This document shows positions 44,342 to 58,017 of a stretch of 64,000 bases of DNA, one piece after another; position 1 is the first letter of the stretch, and each line of letters starts with the position of its first letter. Source of the stretch: Paludibacterium denitrificans (lineage in GTDB: Bacteria > Pseudomonadota > Gammaproteobacteria > Burkholderiales > Chromobacteriaceae); assembly GCF_009707705.1 (NCBI RefSeq), contig NZ_WLYX01000001.1, positions 806,001 to 870,000 on the forward strand, given 5' to 3'. The position numbers and the translations under genes are program-made. The notes under the pieces were generated by a model, which saw only the letters and a program-made list of their open reading frames with translations, had not been told where the DNA came from and did no database searches.

Positions 44342-45961
44342 ATGAAAATAAGCCAACGACTCCTGCTAACCCTGTCCACTGCCTTGGTTGCCTTGCTAGC
44401 AGTCGGTTCATTTGGGCTGTGGCAACTGAAACAAGCCAACACCCGTTTTGATTACATTGCCGAAAACACCATGCCCAGCGTGCTGGCACTGGATCATGTC
44501 AAAGACACGTTTGCAGAAATGCGGGTGCAGGTTTACCGCCACGTGCTGGCCAACAATCCGGAACTGAAACAAAAAGAAGAACAACTGATTCGCGAATCGG
44601 ACCAGAAGCTGGCTAGCGAGCTGAACGATTACGAAAAGAACCTGATCTCCAATCAGGAAGACCGTGATCTGCTGGCGAAAGACCGGCTACGCTCAAGGCC
44701 TATGAAGCCGGACGGGTGAAGTTGCTGCAACTTTCCAATGCCAACCAGCAAGCCGAAGCGCTGAATTACCTGATGCAAGGCACGCTCAGCACGCTAGCCG
44801 GGAAATGCGTGAGGCCATCGACGCACACAGCAAATTCAACTACAACGAAGCCAAGAAAATGACGGCGGACAACCACGCCGCCTATGAGCTGGCGTTCAAG
44901 TCCTGTCTGGGAGCCATGCTGCTGGCACTGATCGTCACCGGCGTCATGGCCATGCGTCTGTTCAGCAGCCTGCGCAGCAGCCCTGGATGGCATCAGCAGC
45001 ACGCTGGTGAGCGTCAAGGACACCCTGAACTTCAAACAACGCGCACCGGTAGAACGCATGGATGAAGTGGGCCTGACGGCAACGGCCTTCAACGAGCTGC
45101 TGTCCACGTTGCAAAGAAGCTTTGGCGAAATTCGCAGCAGTGTCGGCAATATCGACCATTCGATGAGCGAAATGTCGAGCAACGCCGGTGAAATTGCCAA
45201 GAGTTCGGTGCATCAGAGCGAAGCGGCCTCCAGTATGGCGGCCGCGGTGGAACAAATGACGGTCAGCATCAACCATGTCGCTGACCGGGCACAGGAAGCC
45301 AGCCAGCAAACGCGCGATGCTTCAGCCAGATTGCCGAGGAAGGCAGCAAGGTTGTGCTGACCACGGTGGAAGGCATTACCACCATCGCCAGCTCGATCCG
45401 CGAAGCCGCTGATCGTATCTCGCTGCTGCGCGACGACAGCGAAACCATTGCCTCGGTATTGGGCGTGATCAAGGACATTGCCGACCAGACCAACCTGTTG
45501 GCGCTCAATGCCGCGATTGAAGCGGCGCGCGCCGGGGAAATGGGCCGTGGTTTTGCCGTGGTGGCCGATGAGGTGCGCAAGTTGGCCGAACGTACCGCCA
45601 GCTCCACCACGGAGATTTCCTCGGTCATCGCCAAAATGAAACAGGGAACCAACGATGCGGTGGGCAGCATGCAGCAAGTGGTGGAGCGCGTTACCCGGGA
45701 AGCCGACTGCGCCCGCGAAGCCAGCGATGCCATCGACCGTATCCAGCGCAATACGCAGCGTGCGATGGAACTGGTGCAGGATATTTCCGACAGCATCGTC
45801 GAGCAAAGTTCGGCCAGCCAAACCATTGCACAGAACGTCGAGCAGATTGCGCAGATGGCCGAAGAAAACTCGGCGGCATCCAGCAGCTCGGCGGATGCGG
45901 CCAAGCAGTTGCATCAGCAGGCACGCCAGATTCTGACGACGGTATCGCAATATCAGGTCTG
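44342..45961 (+). CDS. Methyl-accepting chemotaxis protein
   Basis: Transmembrane chemoreceptor. N-terminal TM helix ([21 protein letters not shown]), a four-helix-bundle MCP sensor domain ([26 protein letters not shown]), second TM near [21 protein letters not shown]-like linker, then the signalling hairpin tip [25 protein letters not shown]. Four breaks: GCCGGC near 44691, 44803 and 45329, CCWGG near 44981 (Ser-Leu-Asp-Gly). Corrected about 540 residues. The ligand is unknown. The 210-base AT-rich upstream region (44130-44341) presumably holds its promoter. Confidence 0.92.
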
Positions 45962-45990
45962 AGTAGCGGGTCGTTGTGACCCGGTTCAGC

Positions 45991-46022
45991 AAAAAAAGGG
46001 AAGCCTGGCTTCCCTTTTTTCT
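45991..46022 (+). terminator. Rho-independent terminator of the chemoreceptor gene
   Basis: AAAAAAAGGGAAGCC-TGG-CTTCCCTTTTTTC hairpin and T run, immediately followed by a 10-mer copy at 46023. Confidence 0.88.
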
Positions 46023-46038
46023 TTCGGCCAACCCGGCT

Positions 46039-46793
46039 TCAGCGCCGTATGGCGAGTGGCCAGTCGAGCCGGTCAGTGCACAAACAATCAACGCCCCACT
46101 GGTATAAGCGCTGGGCGGAGGCAAGATCATTCACTGTGTAGCACAGCAGCCCGTAGCCCGCTGCCTTGATGGCGGCAGCTTGAGGCCGGGTTAAAAGTTG
46201 GCCATCGACATGCAACGCCACCGCCCCCAGTTGCTCTAATACGCTGGCCCAGTCATCCGGCACGGCTTCGGTCAGCCAAGCGCGCGGCAAATCCGGAGCC
46301 GCCGTGGCCGCCGCCAGTAGCGCGACACGGGAGAACGAGGACAACAGCGCTGGCACCTCGCTGCCCGTCCATATCCGGGCAGCGGCCCGGGCCACCAGCC
46401 GCCCGGTCATCGCCTCCTGCCCGGGGCCGGGTTTGAGTTCGATATTCAGCAACAGTTGATTGGCACGGCAGTAGGCGGCGACGTTGGCCAGCGTCGGTAT
46501 CGGCTCGCCAGCGAATTCCGCGCCCAGCCAACTGCCAGCATCCAGTTCGGCCAACCCTGCCATCGGCTGCTGTGCCAGCGCGCCATGACCGGAGCTGGTG
46601 CGCTCCAGCGTGTCGTCGTGCATCAGCACACATACCTGATCGGCCGATAGCTTGACGTCACACTCCGCAGCACTGAAACCGTAGCGCACGGCAGCACGAA
46701 AACCCGCCGGGTGTTTTCCGGCGCCAGCGCCCCGCCACCGCGATGCGCCATCAGCGGCGGGTATGGCCAGCCGGTGCCATGGGGCATGGTCAT
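46039..46793 (-). CDS. Glycerophosphodiester phosphodiesterase
   Basis: GDPD-family TIM barrel hydrolysing glycerophosphodiesters. Start MTMPHGTGWPYPPLMAHRGG at 46793, behind an AGGAGG site; catalytic His-Arg in MAHRGGGALAPENT, AAECDVKLSADQVCVLMHDD, then LNIELKPG and late YTVNDLASAQRLYQWGVD. A GCCGGC break near 46710 (Arg-Ala-Gly-Phe). Corrected about 251 residues; no signal peptide, so probably the cytosolic UgpQ type. Confidence 0.93.
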
Positions 46794-46931
46794 GACAGCC
46801 TCCTGTAAAATATTGCGAATTGCGCGTGCGCCGTCCGGGCGATTTTCGGCCAACCTTTGGCACACCAGTAGCCTTGCCGACTGCGAAGCAGCAGTCGTAC
46901 AGTAGCCACTTCCTCACAAGGATGCACTGAT

Positions 46932-47225
46932 ATGAATCCGACTGTCGTCATTATCGCCCGCTGGGTTGCCTTGCCGGGCAAAGCGGCTGACGTTGCGCAC
47001 TGGCTGGAACATGCCGTAAAGGCCGCCCGGCAGGAACCGGGCTGCCTGCGTTATCAAGTCCACCACGGGCTGGATAATGCCAACCTGTTTGTCCTGTATG
47101 AAGAATATGTCGATGCGGCCGCCCATCAGACCCACATCAGCAGCACGGCTTTTCAGCAGATCGTGCTGGGGCAAATCGTGCCCCTTCTGGCCGAACGCCA
47201 GGTTGACCGGTTGCAAGCCGAATAA
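46932..47225 (+). CDS. Antibiotic biosynthesis monooxygenase (ABM)-domain protein
   Basis: 97-residue ferredoxin-like ABM-domain protein of the YgiN type: VVIIARWVALPGKAADVAHWL, EPGCLRYQVHHGLDNANLFVLYEEY and the HISSTAFQQ segment. Such proteins act on quinones or small oxidisable metabolites, and some have no known substrate. No break. It is divergent from the GDPD gene and upstream of mutS. Confidence 0.85.
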   Translation: MNPTVVIIARWVALPGKAADVAHWLEHAVKAARQEPGCLRYQVHHGLDNANLFVLYEEYVDAAAHQTHISSTAFQQIVLGQIVPLLAERQVDRLQAE

Positions 47226-47432
47226 ACGCTCCGCTACAGCAATGAGGCACCAACAAACCAGCACGGAGCTTAAGCACAGCCCGCATAATAGCGGCCGTCA
47301 CCGCTTACGATGACCACCACAACCGGCGCTGGCCCGATATCGCCAGCGCCTGACAACACAGATGCCCTTCCCCCGGCCTGGTCCATGCCAACCGGGGCGT
47401 AATACGCCAACCGCGAAGTTATAACGATTTAA

Positions 47433-49992
47433 ATGAAAAAAAGCAGCGAACACGAAGCCAAACACACGCCCATGATGCAGCAGTATCTGGCCATCAAGCG
47501 CGAACATGCCGACAAACTGGTGTTTTACCGCATGGGCGACTTTTACGAGCTGTTTTATGACGATGCCGAAAAAGCGGCCCGTCTGCTGGATATCACCCTC
47601 ACCACGCGCGGCGCCAGCGCGGGCGTGCCGATCAAAATGGCCGGGGTGCCCTATCACGCGGTAGAAGGCTATCTGGCACGGCTGGTGAAACTGGGCGAAT
47701 CGGTGGCCATTGCCGAGCAGATTGGCGACCCGGCACTGGCCAAGGGCCCGGTGGAGCGCAAGGTGGTACGCATCGTCACACCCGGCACGCTTACCGATGC
47801 GGCCTTGCTGGACGACAAACGCGACAATCTGGTGATGGCCATCAATCTGGTCAAGGGGACGCTGGGCTTAGCACGGCTCTCGCTGGCCAGCGGCGAATTC
47901 AAGATCATGCAAACCAGCGTGGACGAACTGGCCAGCGAACTGGAACGCCTGCGTCCTGCCGAACTGGTGATTCCGGACGATACCGGCCTGCTGCTGTTCG
48001 ACCAGCTGACCATGCCGCGCAAGAAACTGCCGCCGTGGCAGTTTGACGGCGAATCGGCACAGCTGGCGCTGACTCGCCACTTTGGCACGCACGATCTGGT
48101 AAGCTTTGGCGCCGACACCCTGCCGGTTGCTGTCGGCGCTGCCGGAGCCTTGCTGGAATACGTCAAGACCACGCAAAGCGTCAATCCGGCGCACATCTCC
48201 GGACTGGCCGTGGAAGACGCTCGGCGACTTGATCCGCATGGATGCCGCCACCCGCCGCAATCTGGAACTGACCGAAACCATCCGTGGCGAACCGTCGCCC
48301 ACGCTGGCGTCATTACTGGACACCTGCGCCACCAGCATGGGCAGCCGCTTGCTGCGCCATTGGCTGCATCACCCCATCCGCCAGCACGGCAAGCTCACGC
48401 GCTGGCTGGAAGCCGTGCGCGCCCTGCTACCGATACATGCCGACATCCACCAGGCACTGCGTCCGGTGGCGGATATCGAACGCATCACCGCGCGCGTGGC
48501 GCTGAAAAGTGCCCGCCCGCGCGATCTGGCGGCACTGCGCGATTCGCTGGCCGCGCTGTCGGCCGTCAAGACGTTGGCCGAACCACTGGAGGCACCGCTA
48601 CTACAAGAACTGGCTGCGCTGCTGCCGGAACAATCGCCAGTGGTTGCGCTGTTGCAGGCCGCCATTCTGCAGGAGCCGTCGGTCTTGTTGCGCGAAGGCG
48701 GGGTAATCAACCACGGCTATTCGGCCAACCTGGACGAGTTGCGCGCGCTGCAAACCGACTGCGGCGACTTCTTGCTGCAACTGGAAGCACGCGAAAAGGC
48801 ACGCACCGGCATCAGCACGCTGAAAGTCGAATTCAACCGCGTGCACGGGTTTTACATCGAAGTATCCAAGGCGCAGTCCGAGCATGTGCCGGATGACTAT
48901 CGCCGCCGTCAGACACTGAAAAACGCCGAGCGTTACATCACGCCAGAGTTAAAAGAGTTCGAAGACAAAGCGCTGTCGGCGCAGGACCGTGCGCTGGCTC
49001 TGGAAAAACAGCTGTACGACGCGTTACTGGACCAACTGGCACCGTTCATTCCTGACCTCAAGCTGATTGCCAGGCCGTGGCGGGTGTGGACGTGCTGGCG
49101 GCGTTTGCCGAGCGCGCTGTTTTCCACAATTACGTTGAACCGGAATTCGTCAACGACACACGGCTGGAGATCATCAATGGCCGTCATCCGGTGGTGGAAG
49201 CCGAGGTCGAGCGCTTCATTGCCAACGACACCCGCCTGAGTGCCGAGCGCAAGCTGCTGTTGATCACCGGCCCGAACATGGGCGGTAAATCCACCTACAT
49301 GCGGCAGAATGCGCTGATCACGCTGCAGGCACACATCGGCAGCTTCGTGCTTAAGCCAGCCGCGCCGTGATCGGCCCGATCGACCGGATTTTCACCCGCA
49401 TCGGCGCCTCCGACGACCGGCCGGTGGCCGTTCCACCTTCATGGTGGAAATGACCGAAACCGCTAACATCCTCAATAACGCCAGCGAACACTCGCTGGTG
49501 CTGATGGATGAAGTCGGCCGTGGCACCTCCACCTTTGACGGGCTGGCGCTGGCTTGGGCCATCGCCAAGGCGCTGATTGAGAAAAGCCGCGCCTACACGC
49601 TGTTTGCTACCCATTACTTCGAGCTGACGCAGTTAGCCAGCGACTACCCCAGCGTGGCCAACGTGCATCTGTCTGCGGTCGAGCACAAGGACCGCATCGT
49701 GTTTCTGCATCATGTGGAAGACGGGCCAGCCAGCCAGAGCTATGGCCTCGCCGTGGCGCAGTTGGCAGGGGTGCCGCCCAAGGTGATCCGCGAAGCCAAA
49801 CACTATCTGGCCGAACTGGAAAACCAGTCCATCGCACGCCAGCAGCCCGATCTGTTTGCCGCACCGCTGCCGTTACCGGCCGAAGCACCAGCCAATCCAC
49901 TGGCAGACAAGTTGGCCGAAATCGACCCGGACGAGCTGACACCACGGCAAGCGCTGGAATTGTTATATGCATTGAAAAAACTGGTGGATTGA
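47433..49992 (+). CDS. mutS: DNA mismatch repair protein MutS
   Basis: Recognises mismatches. N-terminal [14 protein letters not shown] and the mismatch-wedge [15 protein letters not shown] (Phe-x-Glu), Walker [32 protein letters not shown] and THYFELTQL. Breaks: near 48222 (GCTCGGC, Asp-Ala-Gly-Asp), near 49071 (either CCAGG or GCCGGC), 49349 (GCTTAAGC, Phe-Val-Pro-Ala) and near 49421 (CCTGG to CCGG, Asp-Leu-Ala-Gly-Gly). Corrected about 852 residues. If truly broken the strain would be a mutator, but the break pattern argues against that. Confidence 0.95.
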
Positions 49993-50064
49993 GTTAAGCA
50001 AAACGCTGAACATTGCCTACAATAAACCATGAAGTTCTGATGACACCTTGCAAGGAGAACCTAG

Positions 50065-50487
50065 ATGTCCGATAGCACTGCCGTAAGTCCCGGTCTGGTT
50101 CGGCTGTTTGGCTTGACGGAAGAGGATGGCAGTATTTCCCTGGTCACGGTACGCGAGCGCGCCAACCGGCAGCTCACTCGCTTTGCCGATCTGGCCTTGC
50201 GCCAGTTGGCCGAACGCCACATCAGCATGCCACCGGCGCTGAGCCCGGTTGGCAATATCGGGGAGTGTTTGACGTTGGAAAACGAGCATCCGCAAGCGGC
50301 CGAGATTCAGCACTGGCTGCAAGGAAATGTCATGCTGTACAAGCATTTCAAGGAGGCGGAGGTGTTGTTCGAGGTGGTACGCGCCGCAGAATGCATCGGA
50401 GAAACCTTTCCGGAAGACTCCTGCTTTCATGTCGGGCTGACCAGCGCGGGGCCTATCGGTTACTTTGAAGTTTCCCACGCCCACTGA
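50065..50487 (+). CDS. Hypothetical protein, 140 residues
   Basis: I do not recognise this protein. It is a soluble, mixed alpha/beta sequence with no signal peptide or TM helix; MSDSTAVSPGLVRLFG opens it, and it has an AAGGAGAA ribosome site 7 bases upstream. Features are a helical repeat-like stretch (RQLTRFADLALRQLAERHI) and two Cys (GECLTLENEHP, AECIGETFPEDSCF has two more). Codon use matches neighbours, and a 10-mer copy lies inside at 50205. It lies between mutS and a terminator shared with aceK. Confidence 0.75.
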   Translation: MSDSTAVSPGLVRLFGLTEEDGSISLVTVRERANRQLTRFADLALRQLAERHISMPPALSPVGNIGECLTLENEHPQAAEIQHWLQGNVMLYKHFKEAEVLFEVVRAAECIGETFPEDSCFHVGLTSAGPIGYFEVSHAH

Positions 50488-50514
50488 CGGCGCGACGATA
50501 CCGGCCACAAACCC

Positions 50515-50540
50515 AAAGGGGAAGCTCAGGCTTCCCCTTT
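50515..50540. terminator. Bidirectional terminator between the hypothetical gene and aceK
   Basis: AAAGGGGAAGC-TCA-GGCTTCCCCTTT hairpin with A run before and T run after, between convergent genes. Confidence 0.85.
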
Positions 50541-50555
50541 TGACATGGCTCACGG

Positions 50556-52366
50556 CTAAACCGTCATCACTTCCGGGCCGCCACTGGCCGCCGCTTTGCC
50601 ATGGCCACCATAGCGGCTGGCATAGCAGTTGATAAAGCGCATTTCGATCGGGTACGGATAAAAATCCTCGATATAGCCCTGACGGATGCGCTCCTGCCGA
50701 TGCTGCCAGAAACGGGGATCGAGCAAATCCCGGTGATACTGCAGAAACACCTTGCGTACCTGCGGATCACCCAGCAAGAAGGTGCCAAACTCCTCCGGGA
50801 ACACGTCGTTACGCGCCACCGGATACCATACCTCGCCGGACATCTCCATTTCCGGGTTGGGCGCTTCCGGAATCACGCGGAAATTACAATCGGTCATGTA
50901 CTCGATTTCGTCGTAATCGTAGAAGATCACCCGGTTGTAACGCGTTACCCCAAAGTTCTTGAACAGCATGTCGCCGGGGAAGATGTTGGCCGAAGCCAGC
51001 TCCTTGATGGCATTGCCGTAATCGCGCACCGCCGCGTCTTTTTCTTCCGGCGTACAGGTTTGCAGATACAGGTTGAGCGGCTTCATGCGCCGTTCGATAT
51101 AAACGTGCTTGATAATGATAGCGTCGTCGGTTTCCTCGATCATCGACGGCGCCAGCGTGCGCAGCTCCTCGATCAGCTCATCGGTAAAACGCGCCTTGGG
51201 GAAAGCCACGTTGGAAAACTCCAGCGTATCAGCCATGCGCCCCACCCGGTCGTGATGCTTCACCAGCTGGTATTTGCGTTCCACCGTCGCCCGGTCAACC
51301 TCCTTGGTGCGCCCGAACACGTCCTTGATCAGCTTGAATACATACGGATAGGACGGCAGCGTGAACACCAGCATGACCAAACCACGAATCCCCGGCGCGA
51401 TGATGAACTGGTCATTGGAATGCTGCAGATGGTGCATGAAATCGCGGTAAAAAGTGTTCTTGCCCTGCTTTTGCAGGCCCAGCATGGTATACAGCTCGGC
51501 CTTGGTCTTGGTCGGCAACATCGAACGCAAGAACTGCACGTAGCCGGACGGCACCTCCATATCCGCCGGGAAATAGGCGCGGCTGAACGAGAACAGCACG
51601 CCAATACGCCAAGGCTCCAGCAACACCGTATCCAGATACAGCTTGCCCTCGGCGTCGTGCAACACCGGAATGGCAAACGGGTAGCTGCTGCCACCGTTGA
51701 GCACCTTGCCAAAGATATACGCCGTCTTGTTGCGGTAAAACGGTGACGACAACACCTGAATCTGCAGATTGGCCTCGGCTTTCGGCCAACGATGTTCCAG
51801 AAACTCATCGGCCTTGCGCAACACAAACGCCAGATCACGCCGTTGATTGGCAAAGGGCCGCTTCCAGTCAAAGTCGGTAATGATCTGCTGCATCACCTTG
51901 TGCAGATTGCTGTGGCGCGGGTAATAGCTGCGATACGACGGCGGATTGGATTCGATGTACTCGGTGGAAATCGCTTAAGCCGGATGAAGATGAAATCGTT
52001 GTTGAAGTAATCGCGATGCAGGATGCGGGTAAAAACCGAATTGAAGAAGGTTTCGGCCAACTCCGGCTGCTTGTGATTGGTCAGCAGGCCAATGAAATAC
52101 AGCTTGGCCTGTTGCCAGATTTCATCATCCAGCAAACCGGCGTGAAATTCCCGGCTCAAGCGGATGGCCGTTTCCCTCACCCGGTCATCGTAAAACTGGA
52201 TACGATCGCGGATCGACTGCTGCAACCCCTGCCAGTTGGCTTCCTCGAATAGCGTCTTGGCCTGACGGTTGCATTCACGAAACAGGCGGTAGTGCTTATT
52301 GAAGCCTTCGATCAGCGCCAGCGCGATGTCGCGCGCTACCGGGTTGTAATATTCGGGGATCAGCAT
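50556..52366 (-). CDS. aceK: Isocitrate dehydrogenase kinase/phosphatase
   Basis: Phosphorylates and inactivates isocitrate dehydrogenase to send carbon into the glyoxylate shunt. Starts [21 protein letters not shown] behind GAGGTGAG; kinase-domain motifs include [20 protein letters not shown] (ATP loop), [32 protein letters not shown] and [23 protein letters not shown] break at 51973 (GCTTAAGC; Ile-Arg-Pro-Ala-Ile). About 602 residues corrected. Its target lies 5 kb away; aceA and aceB are not in the window. Confidence 0.95.
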
Positions 52367-52475
52367 GCTCTCACCTCGGGTAGTCATGCACACACACTGC
52401 TCACATCATCGATCGTGTGCAGTGTAGTTAGGCAACAGGCCGGGCCGCCGCAAGGCCAGCCCTGCGTTCAATGCC

Positions 52476-53138
52476 TCACCGTTTCGGCTTGCGGGCAAAG
52501 CGGAAGGTTGGCGACGGCGCCGTGGCTGACGGAGATCGGCCTGCCGGGGCCGCACCACCGGCGCGGTTAGCATGCGGGACACGGGGCAAATCTTCAAGAT
52601 TCACCGTCAACTGGCGCAACTCGCCGGGCGCCAGGTCATCCAGCCGCCACGGACCAATGGCCACCCGCACCAGCCGCAAGGTCGGCAGCCCCACTTTGGC
52701 CGTCATCCGGCGCACCTGACGATTCTTGCCTTCACTGATGATAATCTCCAGCCAGCAATCCGGCACCGTCTTGCGAAAACGCACCGGCGGCACCCGCGGC
52801 CACAGCTCAGGCGTATCAATCTGCCGCACCTGCGCCGGGCGCGTAATGAAATCGCCCAGATCAACCCCCGCCCGCAGTTGCTCCAGCTGCGCTTCCGACG
52901 CCTGTCCCTCCACCTGAACCCAATACGTCTTCGGCAGCTTCCAGCGCGGATCGCTGATGCGGTGCTGCAAACTGCCTTCGCCCGTCAACAACAGCAGCCC
53001 CTCGCTATCGGTATCCAGCTTCTAGGCCGGATATACCCCCGGAATGGCGATATGGTCCTTCAGTGTCGGATGGCGTTCATGCTGCGAAAACTGACAGATG
53101 ACACCGTATGGTTTATTGAACAAGATGAGCTGAGGCAT
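52476..53138 (-). CDS. rluE: 23S rRNA pseudouridine synthase RluE-like
   Basis: RsuA-family pseudouridine synthase. [18 protein letters not shown], the catalytic Asp in [33 protein letters not shown] and [17 protein letters not shown]. The frame is intact but an in-frame TAG occurs at about 53023-53025, where ProAla-TAG-Lys should read Pro-Ala-Gly-Lys: GCCTAG stands where GCCGGC is expected, a pure substitution at that motif. About 220 residues with a Pro/Ala/Arg-rich tail. Confidence 0.9.
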
Positions 53139-53652
53139 TGTCTGGTAAGCGAAAATGAATCATGCGCCGGATAATAGCAAGGTCTGCCCCAAACAGTTAC
53201 CCCGCCAACAGCCCCATCCCAACGCATCCATTCAGACTCTGGTCGCGGTAAGCGCAGAACCAGCGGCATGGCAACAACATTTCCATCCCCGGGGCAAGCC
53301 AATATCCTCACACCGACACCCCGGCCAACCGGCACATTCGGCTCCTTAAAATTCGCATTCGAACCATTGTTTGCCTATCTGTACCGATCAAAGTTCGTAT
53401 CTGCACCAAACAGAGTGCCCGATGCGAGGTATAATTCACTTCCGAAAAGTCATCCGAAAGTCTCCGGGTATCACCGTCCCGTTACATGATCCATGTAGAG
53501 TGCGGACCAGGAGCGCGCCTTTCCAAGGCTTTTCGACGCGCCTAGCGAGAGCTTGCCCCATATACCAAAGCCGCCTAGCGGGAGCTTGTCCCACAGACCC
53601 AAGCCCCCTCGCGCAATCGTTCTCACGTCAAAATAATCATGGAGATAGAGTA
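53139..53652. other. 514-base region upstream of the monomeric icd gene
   Basis: No separate gene that I can support. A frame in phase with icd is open for 282 bases upstream of its start, but it lacks similarity and the ATG at 53653 has the better context. The region includes a tandem repeat at 53539-53604, listed separately, and presumably the icd promoter. Confidence 0.55.
53539..53604. repeat. Tandem 33-base direct repeat, two copies
   Basis: Units 53539-53571 and 53572-53604, identical at 28 of 33 positions and both starting CGCCTAGCG then GAGCTTG. They lie 50-115 bases before the icd start. Confidence 0.8.
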
Positions 53653-55895
<2,243 letters not shown>

Positions 55896-55954
55896 GGAAA
55901 AGCACACGGGCACGGCCATCCTCATCGTCGTGCCCAGACACTTTGCCATACAAA

Positions 55955-55984
55955 AGCGCCAAGGCTCGCCTTGGTGCTTTTTTT
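55955..55984 (+). terminator. Terminator after the monomeric icd gene
   Basis: AGCGCCAAGG-CTCG-CCTTGGTGCT hairpin followed by seven T. Confidence 0.88.
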
Positions 55985-56166
55985 GTTTCCATAGATAAAA
56001 ATCAACCCAACGCGATTTTCGTAGTCATTTGATGGATAATCCTGCATCACAGCTTCGGTACAGCCGAGACTGAGGACTACAATAGGGAGTGCCAGCGGTT
56101 ATCCACCGCGACACGACAAAAACACGGAAACATGCCACGCCCCCCATTTGCAAGGAGAGAAAAAGC

Positions 56167-57411
56167 ATGAGCGCATCCCATATCAAGGTTCCGGCAAACG
56201 GACAGAAGATCATCCCAGGACAAGCCATTCCCAACAACCCGATTATCCCCTTCATCGAAGGTGACGGGATTGGTGTCGACATCACTCCGGTCATGATCAA
56301 GGTGATCGACGCAGCAGTTGCCAAAGCCTATGGTGGCGAGAAAAAAATTCACTGGATGGAAGTCTACGCGGGCGAAAAATCCACCCAACTGTATGGCCCG
56401 GATGAATGGCTGCCCAAGGAAACCCTTGACGCGCTGAAAGAATACTCCGTCTCGATCAAGGGCCCAATGACCACTCCGGTCGGTGGCGGCATCCGTTCGC
56501 TCAACGTGGCATTGCGTCAGGAACTGGACCTGTACCAGTGCGTACGCCCGGTACAGTACTTCAAAGGGGTTCCTTCCCCGCTGAAACAGCCGGAACTGAC
56601 CAACATGGTCATCTTCCGCGAAAATACTGAAGACATCTACGCCGGTATTGAATGGGCCAACGGCTCGGAAGGCGCCAAGAAGGTTATCAAGTTCCTGCAA
56701 GAAGAAATGGGCGTTACCAAGATTCGCTTCCCGCAAAGCTCGGGCATCGGCATCAAGCCGGTGTCAGTGGAAGGCACCCAGCGCCTGGTACGTGCCGCGA
56801 TCAACTATGCCATCGACAATGACCGCAAGAGCGTAACCCCGGTCCACAAGGGCAACATCATGAAATTCACGGAAGGCCTGTTCCGTGATAGTGGCTACGA
56901 ACTGGCCAAAACGGAGTTTGGTGCCGAGCCGATCAACGGCGGCCCATGGTGCTCGTTCAAAAACCCGAAAACCGGTAACGAAATCATCGTCAAAGATGCG
57001 ATTGCCGATGCCTTCCTGCAGCAAATCCTGCTGCGCCCGGCGGAGTACGATGTGATTGCCTGCTGCAACCTGAATGGTGACTACATCTCCGACGCACTGG
57101 CTGCACAGGTGGGTGGCATTGGTATCGCCCCCGGCGCCAACATCTCCGACCAATACGCCTGCTTTGAAGCCACCCACGGTACGGCCCCCAAGTATGCGGG
57201 TCTGGACAAGGTCAACCCGGGTTCGCTGATCCTGTCTGCCGAGATGATGCTGCGCCACCTAGGTTGGAAGGAAGCCGCCAATCTGGTGATCAAAGCCATG
57301 GAAGCGGCCATTGCCGACAAGCAAGTCACTTACGACTTTGCCCGTCTGATGGATGGTGCAACCGAGGTCTCCTGCTCGGCCTTCGGCGATGCGATGATCG
57401 CCCGCATGTAA
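56167..57411 (+). CDS. icd: NADP-dependent isocitrate dehydrogenase, homodimeric type
   Basis: Same reaction as the neighbouring monomeric enzyme but of the E. coli Icd family: [20 protein letters not shown], substrate loop [22 protein letters not shown] (Ser in GGGIRSLN is the AceK target), [16 protein letters not shown], and late [20 protein letters not shown]. 414 residues, fully intact, AAGGAGAGAAAAAGC ribosome region before ATG 56167. No 10-mer copy lies between 52.1 and 57.5 kb. Confidence 0.97.
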   Translation: MSASHIKVPANGQKIIPGQAIPNNPIIPFIEGDGIGVDITPVMIKVIDAAVAKAYGGEKKIHWMEVYAGEKSTQLYGPDEWLPKETLDALKEYSVSIKGPMTTPVGGGIRSLNVALRQELDLYQCVRPVQYFKGVPSPLKQPELTNMVIFRENTEDIYAGIEWANGSEGAKKVIKFLQEEMGVTKIRFPQSSGIGIKPVSVEGTQRLVRAAINYAIDNDRKSVTPVHKGNIMKFTEGLFRDSGYELAKTEFGAEPINGGPWCSFKNPKTGNEIIVKDAIADAFLQQILLRPAEYDVIACCNLNGDYISDALAAQVGGIGIAPGANISDQYACFEATHGTAPKYAGLDKVNPGSLILSAEMMLRHLGWKEAANLVIKAMEAAIADKQVTYDFARLMDGATEVSCSAFGDAMIARM

Positions 57412-57431
57412 AAGCACCTACACGGCTACAG

Positions 57432-57457
57432 CAAGCCCGCCAAGGCGGGCTTTTTTA
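57432..57457 (+). terminator. Terminator after the dimeric icd gene
   Basis: AAGCCCGCC-AA-GGCGGGCTTTTTTA hairpin plus T run. Confidence 0.88.
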
Positions 57458-57510
57458 TTGGCTGTGCCAGACTCCACCACCGTTTCGGCCAACCTGTAGC
57501 CAGACAAGAG

Positions 57511-57540
57511 AAGAGCCCGCCAATAATGACGGGCTCTTGG
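57511..57540 (-). terminator. Terminator of the cold-shock gene
   Basis: Minus-strand AGAGCCCGTCATTATTGGCGGGCTCTT hairpin, 50 bases past the csp stop. A 10-mer copy lies just beyond, at 57484. Confidence 0.8.
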
Positions 57541-57589
57541 ACTGTATCGGTCTTAGCGCTGACATGACGTCAGCGGGTAAAAATCCGGA

Positions 57590-57793
57590 TTACGCAGCCT
57601 GAATATTCGACGCTTGTTTGCCCTTCGGACCAGTCGTCACTTCAAAGCTTACTCGTTGACCTTCTTTCAGGGTCTTGAAGCCTTGCATGTTGATGGCCGA
57701 GAAATGAGCGAACAGATCTTCACCACCTTCATCCGGGGTGATGAAACCGAAACCCTTAGCGTCGTTGAACCACTTTACGGTACCAATTGCCAT
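57590..57793 (-). CDS. Cold-shock protein (CspA family)
   Basis: 67-residue OB-fold RNA chaperone. [23 protein letters not shown]-1 KGFGFI and RNP-2 [25 protein letters not shown] ends it. The internal ATG at 57793 is used because it gives the exact family length. It is divergent from clpS, the common csp-clpS-clpA arrangement. Confidence 0.96.
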   Translation of the reverse strand: MAIGTVKWFNDAKGFGFITPDEGGEDLFAHFSAINMQGFKTLKEGQRVSFEVTTGPKGKQASNIQAA

Positions 57794-58017
57794 TTTACTT
57801 CCTTGCATAAACAGGCTGGTGAAGCCGACCAAACTACAGCCTAAAGCGGCTCAGGCTCAAGCGTCCCAATGCCAAACAATTAAGCCAAGCACCAGACATC
57901 ATTTCTACGCAACCATTGTTGCAGCGTCAAGTCAGAAAGGAAAAGAATGCGCACTACTTGAAAAAAAGTTGTCCGGGGCCAAAATTGAAGTAAACCGCAG
58001 TTACACTGAAAGTTGCC

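Noticed and set aside
47433-49992. Natural mutS-deficient mutator
   Set aside because: All four breaks sit at GCCGGC or CCWGG, as in dozens of other genes, so the gene is probably intact.
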